DNA of 42,699 bases, from contig JAUZPL010000037.1 of assembly GCA_030705955.1 (NCBI GenBank), forward strand, positions 1-42,699, read 5' to 3'. Under the pieces are notes generated by a model that saw only the letters and a list, made by a program, of their open reading frames with translations, was not told the origin of the DNA and did no database searches. A program made the position numbers and the translations under genes. Numbering within the stretch: the stretch's first letter is position 1; every line of letters begins with the position of its first letter. This stretch comes from Bacillota bacterium (GTDB lineage: Bacteria > Bacillota > Bacilli > Bacillales > Cytobacillaceae). Positions 1-8,826 of the stretch are shown in pieces.

Positions 1-545
1 CTTGTGTCGTGAAGCGGTGAATCTATGTAGAGAAGACCCAGTTTTGTGTAGTGATTGCCTAGTTTTGTGTAGCAAACGGGGTAGTTTGTGTAGTGATAAA
101 TGGTTTGTGTCGTGAAGCGGTGGATCTATGTAGAGAATACCCAGTTTTGTGTAGCGATTGCCTAGTCTTGTGTAGCAAATGGGGTAGTTTGTGTAGCGAA
201 AAATGGCTTGTGTCGTGAAGCGGTGGATCTATGTAGAGAAAACCCAGTTTTGTGTAGCAAACGGAGTAGTTTGTGTAGCGAACACCTAGTCTTGTGTAGC
301 AAACGGGGTAGTTTATGTAGTGATAAATGGCTTGTGTCGTGAAGCGGTGAATCTATGTAGAGAAGACCCAGTTTTGTGTAGCGAAAGCCAAGTTTTGTGT
401 AGCAAACGGGGTAGTTTGTGTAGGGATAAATGGCTTGTGTCGTGAAGCGGTGAATCTATGTAAAGAAAACCCAGTTTTGTGTAGCGAAAGCCTAGTCTTG
501 TGTAGCAAACTAGCAAACGGGGTAGTTTGTGTAGCGAAAATGGGC
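1..545. repeat. Nested tandem repeat array, 103-bp unit built of 21-bp cores
   Basis: Five higher-order units begin at about 1, 104, 207, 331 and 434. The period is 103 bp, except the third unit, which is 124 bp and gains one extra core. Each unit carries octamers of the form TTGTGTAG, CTATGTAG or TTGTGTCG. In unit 1 they start at 2, 23, 44, 65 and 86, a 21-bp spacing, with a 19-bp step into the next unit. The last unit has a short internal duplication near 505-512, and the pattern decays after 545. The array starts at base 1, so it probably continues upstream. Because 103 is not a multiple of 3, reading frames shift between units, and I regard the array as non-coding. Its role is unknown. 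Confidence 0.93.
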
Positions 546-630
546 TGTGTAAAAGAAACTTTAGGTTTATATAGTATGGAAACTATTATTAAAGTTTACG
601 TAAATTTTACAAAAAAGTTAAATCGTAAAT

Positions 631-672
631 AGAAGAATCATACTATAATGATAGAAGAATCGACATCATTAT
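631..672 (+). promoter_or_regulatory. Candidate promoter/operator region of the first uppP
   Basis: A perfect -10 hexamer TATAAT lies at 644-649, but no good -35 is visible. It overlaps the left arm of a perfect inverted repeat, ATAATGAT (645-652) and ATCATTAT (665-672), separated by 12 bp. A 9-bp direct repeat AGAAGAATC occurs at 631-639 and 653-661. This layout fits a regulated promoter, but no regulator can be named. Confidence 0.4.
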
Positions 673-710
673 CAAAAGTAGTCGAATAAATATTTACTAG
701 GAGGAAGAAA

Positions 711-1511
711 ATGTTTCATTTTTTAACAGCAATCTTCATGGGGATAGTTGAAGGGCTTACAGAATTCCTTCCAGTTTCATCAACAGGACATTTAATCTTA
801 ACTGGGGATTTATTACATTTTAATGGAGATATAGCTAAGACATTTGAAATCGTTATTCAATTAGGTTCCATTCTTGCAGTTGTGGTAGTTTATTGGAGAA
901 GATTTGTTGATTTAATTGTGGGAGTTTTTTCAAAAAAGAATAAAAATGGTTTAAATCTTTTACATATTATTTTAGCTATGCTTCCAGCAGTTATTATTGG
1001 TCTAGTATTACACGACGCGATTAAAACTTATCTTTTCTCTTCCACAACAGTTGTCGTTGGGTTAATTGCGGGTGGTATTTTAATGATCTTAGCTGAACAG
1101 AAAAAGAGTGCACCTTCCACTGTCACCCTTGACACACTAACATATAAACAATCATTTTTTATAGGGCTGTATCAGTGCTTAGCCTTATGGCCAGGATTTT
1201 CTCGTTCCGGCTCAACCATTGCTGGAGGCTTAATAGTTGGAACCAATCATAAGGTTGCAGCGGAATTTTCATTTATTGTTGCAGTTCCTATGATGATTGC
1301 AGCTTCTGGTCTTGATTTGCTAAAAAGCTACAAAGAACTTTCATCACATGATATTCCATTCTTTTTGGTTGGATTTTTGGCTGCTTTTATTGTTGCATTA
1401 ATTGCTATCAGGGTTTTCTTAAATTTAATCTCAAGAGTAAAGCTAAAGCCATTCGCCTATTATCGTTTCATTTTAGCTGCAGTGTTTATTCTGTATATGC
1501 TCTTTAAATAA
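711..1511 (+). CDS. uppP: Undecaprenyl-diphosphatase UppP (BacA), copy 1
   Basis: This 266-residue polytopic membrane protein has the size and motifs of the BacA/UppP family. That family dephosphorylates undecaprenyl pyrophosphate to recycle the lipid carrier of peptidoglycan and teichoic acid synthesis, and can raise bacitracin resistance. Motif 1 ([14 protein letters not shown], about residues 14-27) and motif 2 (PGFSRSGST, about 161-169), which contain the catalytic Glu, Ser, His and Arg, are intact. The ATG follows AGGAGG at 699-704 with good spacing. The gene stands alone between the repeat array and a strong terminator. A second copy lies at 19473-20303, and the two are clearly diverged. 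Confidence 0.96.
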   Translation: MFHFLTAIFMGIVEGLTEFLPVSSTGHLILTGDLLHFNGDIAKTFEIVIQLGSILAVVVVYWRRFVDLIVGVFSKKNKNGLNLLHIILAMLPAVIIGLVLHDAIKTYLFSSTTVVVGLIAGGILMILAEQKKSAPSTVTLDTLTYKQSFFIGLYQCLALWPGFSRSGSTIAGGLIVGTNHKVAAEFSFIVAVPMMIAASGLDLLKSYKELSSHDIPFFLVGFLAAFIVALIAIRVFLNLISRVKLKPFAYYRFILAAVFILYMLFK

Positions 1512-1515
1512 TATA

Positions 1516-1557
1516 AAAAAGCTCATCCACTATTTTAATTAGAGGATGAGTTTTTTT
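1516..1557 (+). terminator. Rho-independent terminator of uppP copy 1
   Basis: The stem CTCATCC (1522-1528) pairs with GGATGAG (1544-1550) and is followed by seven T. The flanking A-run lengthens the stem. Confidence 0.85.
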
Positions 1558-1618
1558 CTCGGAATTTTTTCCAGAAGGGATTTCTAAAAGGTGAAGTTTC
1601 TTGGAGAAGAAAATAGGA

Positions 1619-1801
1619 TTAATAAATTTGCTTAATACCTGATAATCGAATTGAAATAGCTTTTTGCTTCTCATCCTTTAAAGAAAGTATCTGTTCATTA
1701 AGATCAAGTCGATAAACAAGGCCTTTGCATGTTTTTATGTCTCCATTTTTATAATAATCAATGGTAATTGGGCTATTTTGTGTAAGCTTTTTCAAAAACA
1801 T
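1619..1801 (-). CDS. YolD-like small protein
   Basis: A 60-residue soluble protein. Its C-terminal two thirds follow the YolD-like pattern of short alternating beta strands, with a central YKNGDIKTCKGLVYRLD segment and an ISIRLSGIKQIY end. The YolD-like family has an Sm-like fold; some members sit beside Y-family polymerases, but no such gene is nearby here. The ATG at 1801 is preceded on the minus strand by AAAGGAGA at suitable spacing, which supports a real gene. It is monocistronic and convergent with uppP. Function is not established, and the family call rests on motif resemblance only. Confidence 0.65.
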   Translation of the reverse strand: MFLKKLTQNSPITIDYYKNGDIKTCKGLVYRLDLNEQILSLKDEKQKAISIRLSGIKQIY

Positions 1802-2099
1802 ATTTTTTCTCCTTTCTTTTATGTGATTAATATTGATTATAGAGGTTGAATTTAAAGAGGGGATTAAGTAGTTGTTAAGGAAGTGTAAAAACTTTGTGGA
1901 GATTTATAGAATAAAAAGCTACCCATTACATTTCTATGATTTGCTATACAAATAATCTTTTTTTACACTTTAAAGGTATGAAATAAGTGGAAAATAAGGA
2001 AAGTATACAGATAATTGTGTTAATATGGAAGAAAGCTTTATTTAGTTAATAGTTTTCTAATTTTGTATATTATCTTCCATTCATAAAGAGGTGCGGAAA

Positions 2100-3335
2100 T
2101 TGGAGGTATTTGTTGGTAGTCAGCCTATTTTTAATCGGGATTCCAAAGTGGTTGCGTATGAGCTTTTATACAGAAATAATCAAAATAAAAATTATTATGA
2201 AGGACTTGATGGGGACCAGGCAACAACAGAAGTTATTTTAAACGGATTTTTAGGAATTGGTATAGAAAAATTGTCAAACCGGAAGAAGTGTTTTATCAAT
2301 TTTACTGAAAATTTATTAATACAAGAAATTCCTACCTATTTCTCATCAGATCTGATTGTAATTGAAATTTTAGAAAATATTTTGCCAACTGAAAAATTAT
2401 TAAATGCATTAAAGAAATTAAAAGAAAAAGGTTATAAGATTGCCTTGGATGATTTTGTGTTAAAGAAAGAATACCTACCTTTTTTTCCGTTTGTTGATAT
2501 TATTAAAATTGATTTTTTACAAACAAACATAGAAAAATGTAAAAGAATAATTGAATTATTTAAGGGTAAAAACATAAAGTTTCTTGCAGAAAAGGTTGAA
2601 ACTCCTGAGGATTACCATCGTGCCTTTGAGATGGGATTTCATTATTTCCAAGGATACTTTTTTAGTAAACCTAAAATTTTAAAGGGAAACGATCTGAGGC
2701 CAAGTTCCCATCAATACATGTTCATATTAAAGGAAATTGATCAGCCAGAGCCGGATATTAATAAAATCTCAAATATGATTGAAAAGGATTTAGCTTTAAC
2801 CTATCGTTTACTTAAACTGATGCATGCACCTAGATACCAGTTTCAAAATAAAATTAATTCTGTGAAACAAGCCATTGTTTTAATTGGCCTGCAAGAAATG
2901 AAAAAGTGGATTACTGTTATGATGCTTTCTAATCCATCTAGTTCATATTCCGAGGAAGCTTTTCGGCTAAGCTTGGCCAGAGCCAAGTTGGGTGAGTCAA
3001 TTGGTGCAATGAAGGTAGAGTCTACATCCGAATACTTTTTACTTGGATTGTTTTCCTTGATCGATACATTACTGCATCGTCCAATGGTAGAGGTTTTAAA
3101 AGAATTGCCATTTGCGGATAGTATTAAAGATGGATTGTTAAATCAAAATACTGATTTTGGTAAAACATTATTATTAATAAAGGCATTAGAAAAGGCGGAA
3201 ATGAACCGGATTTTAGAATTATCAAGTGAGCTAGCCTTAATTCCAAATGATGTTTTTAGCTTTTATTTTCAGGCACAAGAATGGTCCAATCAAATATTGA
3301 AAGAGCTACAGGAGCAGCAAGTAAACGTAATATAG
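2100..3335 (+). CDS. pdeH: EAL-HDOD c-di-GMP phosphodiesterase, YuxH/PdeH type
   Basis: A 411-residue protein with an N-terminal EAL domain and a C-terminal HDOD domain (about 200-400), the architecture of B. subtilis YuxH (PdeH). EAL enzymes hydrolyse c-di-GMP to pGpG. Expected metal and substrate residues are visible: E21 in YEL, N67 in NFTEN, E89 in EILEN, D117/D118, K136 and D138 in KID, E164/E167 and Q184 in QGYFF. The site therefore looks intact. I choose TTG at 2100 over the in-frame GTG at 2091: AGAGGTG (2086-2092) is correctly spaced only for the TTG, and the resulting start (MEVFVGSQPIF) is like that of the family. Terminator stem follows directly. A second c-di-GMP enzyme candidate, HD-GYP, is at 27278. 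Confidence 0.88.
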   Translation: MEVFVGSQPIFNRDSKVVAYELLYRNNQNKNYYEGLDGDQATTEVILNGFLGIGIEKLSNRKKCFINFTENLLIQEIPTYFSSDLIVIEILENILPTEKLLNALKKLKEKGYKIALDDFVLKKEYLPFFPFVDIIKIDFLQTNIEKCKRIIELFKGKNIKFLAEKVETPEDYHRAFEMGFHYFQGYFFSKPKILKGNDLRPSSHQYMFILKEIDQPEPDINKISNMIEKDLALTYRLLKLMHAPRYQFQNKINSVKQAIVLIGLQEMKKWITVMMLSNPSSSYSEEAFRLSLARAKLGESIGAMKVESTSEYFLLGLFSLIDTLLHRPMVEVLKELPFADSIKDGLLNQNTDFGKTLLLIKALEKAEMNRILELSSELALIPNDVFSFYFQAQEWSNQILKELQEQQVNVI

Positions 3336-3376
3336 AAGGACAAACCAAAAGCAAGGAATGCTTTTGGTTTGTCCTT
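3336..3376. terminator. Bidirectional terminator between convergent genes
   Basis: A perfect 18-bp stem (3336-3353 with 3359-3376) and a 5-nt loop lie exactly between the stop codons of the convergent phosphodiesterase and RNase J genes. The arms begin with purine-rich AAGGACAAACC, giving T-rich ends on both strands. Confidence 0.9.
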
Positions 3377-5041
3377 TTAAATTTCAATAATAATAGGAAT
3401 AATCATGGGCTTTCTCTTTGTTTGCGTGTATAAATATTGCCCAACGGATTTTTTAATATTTTGTTTCATAATATTCCATTGGTAAATATTCGCTTCCTGT
3501 AGATCCTCTATAGTTCTTTTAACCATACGGTTAATATCTTTTAGGAGATCTTCGGAATTTTTAACAAAAACAAATCCGCGTGTGATTGTATCAGGTCCTT
3601 GAATAATCCTTCTTTCTCTTTTACTAAGTGTTAAAACAACAACAACCATCCCATCCTCTGAAAGCTGTTTACGATCCCGTAATACAATATCCCCTATATC
3701 GCCAACTCCCATACCGTCTATATATGTATCACCAGCAGGTACTTCTCGAGTTTGGCGTGCTATCCCGTTTTCAATATCTACTACATAACCATTTTTAATG
3801 ATAAATGTATTTCCTTTTTCTACCCCAACAGATTCAGCTAATGAACGGTGATGATGAAGCATTCGGAATTCACCATGAATCGGTATAAAATACTTTGGCT
3901 TCATTAGTGTCAGCATAAGCTTTAGATCTTCTTGATAGCCATGTCCAGAAACATGCATACCTGTCGAGCTTCCGGAACCATATATGACTTTGGCCCCTAG
4001 TTGGAATAAATTATCTATTATTTTGGAAACATCTCTCTCATTCCCGGGGATGGGTGAGGCTGCTAAAATGACGGTGTCACCAGGATATACGGCAACATCT
4101 CGGTAGTTTCCGCTGGCCAAGCGAGCAAGGGCTGCCATAGGCTCGCCCTGACTTCCGGTGCAAAGGATTGCAACTTTTTCTGGATCTAGTTTATCGACTT
4201 CATTTGCTTCAATAATCATTCCTTCTGGAACATTTAAATAACCTCGTTCAATTGCTATAGAAACTACATTTACCATGCTTCTTCCTAGTAATACAAGCTT
4301 TCTATTTGTCTTTAAAGCTGCTTCAACAACCTGTTGTACTCTATTTACATTGGAGGCAAAGGTTGATATGAAAATTTTCCCGGTGGCTCTCATGAATGCC
4401 TCAACCATATGGCCACCTACTGTTCTTTCGGTCGGCGTTAACCCATTTCGTTCAGCGTTTGTACTTTCAGACAAAAGGACCAAGACACCTTTATTTCCGA
4501 TTTCAGCCATTTTATGAATGTCTGAATGTTGATTATTTTCAGGTGTTAAGTCGAATTTAAAATCCCCGGAATGAACGACATTGCCCTCAGGAGTATGAAG
4601 AACAATTCCAAGACAATCAGGAATACTGTGACTTACTCGAAAGAAGGATACTTCTACATTTCCAAACTCAAGCTTTGATTCCGAATCAATGGTTATTAGT
4701 TTGGTATCTCGCTTTAATTTATGCTCGTCTAGTTTCAATTCAATTAAACCAAGTGTAAACCGTGTGGCATAAATGGGGACATTTAATTTTCTTAATAAGT
4801 ATGGAATACCGCCTATATGGTCCTCGTGCCCATGTGTAACAATCAAAGCTCTAATTTTATCTTTATTTTCTTCTAAATAGGTAATATCAGGGATAATTAA
4901 ATCAATACCTAATAAGCTTTCATCTGGAAATTTTCCTCCGCAATCAACAATTACAATGTCATTCAGATACTGGATAACATACATGTTTTTACCAATTTCA
5001 TTTATGCCCCCTAAGGCAAAAATAGATAATCGATTTTCCAT
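3377..5041 (-). CDS. Ribonuclease J, catalytically intact, non-canonical locus
   Basis: A 554-residue metallo-beta-lactamase/beta-CASP ribonuclease. The zinc motif HGHEDH (residues 70-75), HSIPD, GDFKFD, CTGSQGEP and HVSGHG are present, and the end (RRKPMIIPIIIEI matching the RNase J tail) is complete. RNase J enzymes combine endonuclease and 5'-to-3' exonuclease activity in mRNA decay and rRNA maturation. B. subtilis RNase J2 has an altered zinc motif (HGHDEN), so this copy is J1-like in its active site. Its neighbours (yuxH-like gene, RND exporter) are not those of rnjA or rnjB, so it may be a third paralogue. The start is ATG at 5041, served by GGGAGGG (5050-5056); TTG at 5047 is too close to that site. 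Confidence 0.92.
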   Translation of the reverse strand: MENRLSIFALGGINEIGKNMYVIQYLNDIVIVDCGGKFPDESLLGIDLIIPDITYLEENKDKIRALIVTHGHEDHIGGIPYLLRKLNVPIYATRFTLGLIELKLDEHKLKRDTKLITIDSESKLEFGNVEVSFFRVSHSIPDCLGIVLHTPEGNVVHSGDFKFDLTPENNQHSDIHKMAEIGNKGVLVLLSESTNAERNGLTPTERTVGGHMVEAFMRATGKIFISTFASNVNRVQQVVEAALKTNRKLVLLGRSMVNVVSIAIERGYLNVPEGMIIEANEVDKLDPEKVAILCTGSQGEPMAALARLASGNYRDVAVYPGDTVILAASPIPGNERDVSKIIDNLFQLGAKVIYGSGSSTGMHVSGHGYQEDLKLMLTLMKPKYFIPIHGEFRMLHHHRSLAESVGVEKGNTFIIKNGYVVDIENGIARQTREVPAGDTYIDGMGVGDIGDIVLRDRKQLSEDGMVVVVLTLSKRERRIIQGPDTITRGFVFVKNSEDLLKDINRMVKRTIEDLQEANIYQWNIMKQNIKKSVGQYLYTQTKRKPMIIPIIIEI

Positions 5042-5215
5042 TTTCAAACCCTCCCAATTAAAACATTCATATTTTAAGTATTCCCATTTGAATTTTCATT
5101 ATCAATATAGAAGGGATGAAACTAGTAAGGGAGAGGAAAATATGTCAGTTTGTATGCAATTTAAATGAATGGTAAGGCAACTCTTGTAATGGAAATAAAT
5201 TTTTTGAAAAGTTTC

Positions 5216-5244
5216 TTGCAAGCCCTTTTAAAATAAGGTATAAC
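5216..5244 (+). promoter_or_regulatory. Sigma-A-type promoter of the RND exporter
   Basis: TTGCAA (5216-5221) and TATAAC (5239-5244) are separated by exactly 17 bp, about 80 bp upstream of the GTG start. This is one of the best sigma-A matches in the window. The intergenic stretch 5057-5326 otherwise shows no gene. Confidence 0.65.
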
Positions 5245-5326
5245 TCATTTGTATGTTCTTTTGGTTTGATTACTTATAAATAAATTGATTTCAAATAATA
5301 GAAAGTTATTATGGAGGAGTGTATTT

Positions 5327-8300
5327 GTGAATTTTTTTACAAAGTTTTCGTTGAAAAACGTTGGGTTAATCTTTATTGCTATTGCTTTAATATTTGGGGG
5401 AGGAATTTATTCTGCATCTACCATGAAATTAGAGCAGTATCCGAATGTAGATATTCCTTATCTTTCATTTAATGTCATATATCCGGGTGCCACCCCTTCC
5501 CAAGTTTTAGAGGATGTAGGTAAACCGCTTGAGGATGAGCTATCAAAGCTCGCAGATTTAAATAATATGTATGTGATTTCTTCCGCGAACAATGCAAATG
5601 TCATTTTGGAATTTTCAATGTCGGCAAAAATGGACAAGGCTGAGTCAGATGTTAATGAGGCAATTGCGAAGGTAAAGCTACCAGACACAGCAAAATCATC
5701 TGGTGTTCAAAAACAAGGCCCTACTGCTCAGCCCATTTACTTATTTGCTGTAAATGGAAATGGGGATACTCTTGACCATGTTCAATCTTTTATAGAAGAT
5801 AAAATTAAACCAAACTTGGCAACTGTTCCAGATATAGCCGATGTAACAGTCTTTGGCACAACAGATAAGCAGGTCAATATTAAGGTTGATCCCGATAAAC
5901 TAAAACAATACAATTTAACGCTTGATAAGGTGAAGCAGGCTATCCAAGCAAGCAATTTATCAGCTCCAATTGGTCAAGTGTCTATGAATGATAAGGTGAT
6001 GGCAGTTCAAGTAGGAAAACAGCTCTCTTCCTTAGATGAAATTAAAAATATTTCAATTATGAATATTACTCAGAACACGCAAGGTATGCAGGATGCATTT
6101 TCTTCTATTGGAGACGGCTTTAAGCAAATGGCAGGCTCCATTGGTAATCTTGGGAAATCTGTAGGGATGACATCAAAGCAGACTACTTTATTGCAACAGG
6201 AAATTCTAGTAACCAATGGTATTAGCCAATTGGCTGGACAGCTACAAGCGGATCAAGCAAAGCTGCAAGCAATGATGAGTAATCCAGCACCTTCACAGGA
6301 TACTGCTCAACAGGCCCAGGCATTAAAGGGAAAAATGCAAGCTGAACAAGCAAAGCTTACACAGCTTAAAGGAACACTAAAACAACTTCAAACAGGAATT
6401 GCCCAAATTAGTAAAATGAATGAAGAGAATCTTTCCTCTATGGAAAAGGGAGGAAAATCCGCATCCATTCAATCTGCACCATCAACAAGTACGAAAACAG
6501 GAGTCACGATTTCAGCAGTTAAACTCGGAGATATTTCAACAGTTGCGTATGAACCTGGTGACCAGGCAAACATTACAAGGTTAAATGGAAAAGAAGCTTT
6601 AGTCGTGGCTATACAGCCTAACATTGGTGCTAATATTGTAGATATCGTAAAAAATGTTAAAGCACAATTAAAAGATGTTAACCTTCCAAAAGGATACACC
6701 ATTTCCACCTTACGGGATGAATCAGTCGACATTAACCAATCTGTACAATCTATGCTTCGCGAGGCCGCATTTGGTGCACTTTTGGCGGCATTGGTTACAT
6801 TGTTATTTTTGCGTAATATTCGAACAACTATTATTGCCTTATTATCTATACCATTATCAATTTTTGTAACGATATTTATTATGAAACAGATGGATTACTC
6901 CTTAAATATGATGACGCTCGCCGGAATTGCTGTTGCGGTAGGACGTGTGGTTGATGACAGTATTGTTGTTATTGAAAACCTATACCGGAGAATTCTCACT
7001 TCCAAGAAGGAAGAGCGGGATGCCTCATTTGTTTTAAGTGCTACAAAAGAGGTATCATCAGCGATTACTTCTTCAACCCTTACAACCATTGGAGTATTTA
7101 TTCCAATGGCATTTGTACCCGGTATAGTGGGAAAATTTTTTGCTCCATTTGCCTGGAGTGTCGTTATTTCCATTGCATTTTCATTAATCATAGCTGTAAC
7201 GGTGATTCCTGTTTTATCAAAATTGTTCCTTTTAAATTTAAAGCCTGTGGAACATCGTGAATCTATTATTCAGAAAGTATATAAAAGGGTACTTGATTGG
7301 TCATTGCACCATAAACGGATTGTCATTGGAATAAGTATTTTATTGTTTGCAGCCTCTATCCTATGTGTGAAAAAGGTTCCTATTAACTTTTTCCCAAAAG
7401 AGGCATCAAAATATTATAATGTTTCAACTGATATGCCAGTTGGTACATCCATGGATAAATCAAATTCAGTTGCAACAAAAGTAGAAAAAGTGCTTGAGGA
7501 TACAAAGCAGGTAGCAAATTACCAAACAACCGTTACAGCTGGCCGTTCATCTATCCAAGTCACTCTGAAGAAAAATGCTGACACGAATAAGTTCGAAAGC
7601 TATGTACGAAAACACACAGACAATTATGGAAAAGACTTTGTGACAACAGTTAATGCCACAAGTATGAGCCCTGGTGGTGGTGGACTTGTGATGGTTGTGA
7701 AGGGGGCAGATACAAATACCCTAAATAAAGCAGCTGCGAAATATGAAGATGCTATTAAAACAGTTCCAGGTGTTGCAGAGGTTACCTCCAATGTGAAGGC
7801 TGTGAGACCGCAAATTCAGGTGAATGTTGATAATGACAAGGCTGTTCAACATGGCCTTTATCAAGGTACAATAGCAGGCGCGGTTCGGGATATGATTAGC
7901 GGCTCCACCGTTTCGAAGGTAAACTTACATGATAAGTCTACAGATGTGGATGTCGAGCTTGATGTCGGAAAGCTAGATTCCTTACAAAAAATTGGGGACC
8001 AAAAGATCACCAATGCCCTTGGAGATGATGTGACCTTAAAGGATATTGCAACGGTAGAAGAAACAACAGGTCCAACGTCAATCCAACGCTTAAATAAAAC
8101 AGAGTACGTATCCATTAACGGTAAATTTACTTCAAACAATAGTACTCAAATTCAGAAGCTGATTAAACAAAAGGTATCCGGCATAAAAGTAGGAAAAGGG
8201 ATAAGCTATTATTTTGAAGGAGAAGCCAAATCAATAAATGAAGGCTTTACTAACATGTTCTTGGCAATTGGCATAAGTATTATTCTAGTCTACTTAGTAA

Positions 8301-8773
8301 TGATTGTGACATTTAGTGAAATGCTTGCTCCATTTGCAATTCTTTTCTCTTTACCGTTCATATTTGTTGGTGTTATCTTTGGATTATTGTTAACAGGGGA
8401 ATCACTTGGTATGCCCGCGCTGGTAGGGGTTTTAATGTTAATCGGAATCGTTGTTACCAATGCCATTGTACTTGTGGACAGGGTAAAACAAAACGAGAAA
8501 TCAGGAATGAGTACGTTAGATTCCTTAATGGAAGCAGGCTCAGTACGTATTCGGCCAATTTTGATGACAGCTGTTGCTACAGTTGGATCGCTCATTCCTT
8601 TGGCTCTATCGACTGAAGGAGGTTTAATTTCCAGGTCATTAGCAATCGTTGTTATTTCTGGTTTAACATCCTCTACATTACTAACTCTTGTGATTGTGCC
8701 GGTTGTTTATTCTATTTTAGATAAAATAAGAAGGAAGCTATTTAGGGAAAAACAAACAGAGACTTCTCTTTAA
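5327..8773 (+). CDS. RND-family efflux transporter, SwrC/YerP-like
   Basis: A 1148-residue inner-membrane proton antiporter of the AcrB/HAE superfamily. It has TM1 at the N terminus, two large extracytoplasmic porter loops and two blocks of membrane helices. The TM4 signature VGRVVDDSIVVIEN keeps the two proton-relay aspartates. Gram-positive members such as B. subtilis SwrC (YerP) work without an outer-membrane channel and protect against lipopeptides such as surfactin; the substrate here is unknown. An unusual Gln/Ala/Ser-rich, coiled-coil-prone insertion sits at roughly residues 250-400 of the first porter region, making the protein longer than typical members. The start is GTG at 5327 with GGAGGAG (5313-5319); TTG at 5285 lacks such a site. 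No adaptor (MFP) gene is adjacent. Confidence 0.9.
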   Translation: MNFFTKFSLKNVGLIFIAIALIFGGGIYSASTMKLEQYPNVDIPYLSFNVIYPGATPSQVLEDVGKPLEDELSKLADLNNMYVISSANNANVILEFSMSAKMDKAESDVNEAIAKVKLPDTAKSSGVQKQGPTAQPIYLFAVNGNGDTLDHVQSFIEDKIKPNLATVPDIADVTVFGTTDKQVNIKVDPDKLKQYNLTLDKVKQAIQASNLSAPIGQVSMNDKVMAVQVGKQLSSLDEIKNISIMNITQNTQGMQDAFSSIGDGFKQMAGSIGNLGKSVGMTSKQTTLLQQEILVTNGISQLAGQLQADQAKLQAMMSNPAPSQDTAQQAQALKGKMQAEQAKLTQLKGTLKQLQTGIAQISKMNEENLSSMEKGGKSASIQSAPSTSTKTGVTISAVKLGDISTVAYEPGDQANITRLNGKEALVVAIQPNIGANIVDIVKNVKAQLKDVNLPKGYTISTLRDESVDINQSVQSMLREAAFGALLAALVTLLFLRNIRTTIIALLSIPLSIFVTIFIMKQMDYSLNMMTLAGIAVAVGRVVDDSIVVIENLYRRILTSKKEERDASFVLSATKEVSSAITSSTLTTIGVFIPMAFVPGIVGKFFAPFAWSVVISIAFSLIIAVTVIPVLSKLFLLNLKPVEHRESIIQKVYKRVLDWSLHHKRIVIGISILLFAASILCVKKVPINFFPKEASKYYNVSTDMPVGTSMDKSNSVATKVEKVLEDTKQVANYQTTVTAGRSSIQVTLKKNADTNKFESYVRKHTDNYGKDFVTTVNATSMSPGGGGLVMVVKGADTNTLNKAAAKYEDAIKTVPGVAEVTSNVKAVRPQIQVNVDNDKAVQHGLYQGTIAGAVRDMISGSTVSKVNLHDKSTDVDVELDVGKLDSLQKIGDQKITNALGDDVTLKDIATVEETTGPTSIQRLNKTEYVSINGKFTSNNSTQIQKLIKQKVSGIKVGKGISYYFEGEAKSINEGFTNMFLAIGISIILVYLVMIVTFSEMLAPFAILFSLPFIFVGVIFGLLLTGESLGMPALVGVLMLIGIVVTNAIVLVDRVKQNEKSGMSTLDSLMEAGSVRIRPILMTAVATVGSLIPLALSTEGGLISRSLAIVVISGLTSSTLLTLVIVPVVYSILDKIRRKLFREKQTETSL

Positions 8774-8781
8774 TAAGAAAA

Positions 8782-8812
8782 GGAAAGACCGGGTCAATCC
8801 CGGTTTTTCCTT
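8782..8812 (+). terminator. Terminator between the RND exporter and the helicase gene
   Basis: ACCGGG (8788-8793), loop TCAAT, CCCGGT (8799-8804), then TTTTCC. The stem can be extended by flanking GGAAA/TTTCC. It lies only about 15 bases before the helicase ribosome binding site, so it may attenuate rather than fully stop read-through. Confidence 0.75.
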
Positions 8813-8826
8813 TAAGGAATGAAATC

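Noticed and set aside
1-545. CRISPR array
   Set aside because: The repeats are nearly contiguous and the intervals are repeated too; no unique spacers and no cas genes.
313-632. Open frames through the tandem repeats on both strands (Cys/Leu- or His/Leu-rich peptides)
   Set aside because: Unit length 103 shifts frame, no ribosome site, composition follows the repeat; I see no coding constraint.
5285-5326. Upstream TTG start for the RND exporter
   Set aside because: No ribosome site before it; GGAGGAG serves the GTG at 5327.
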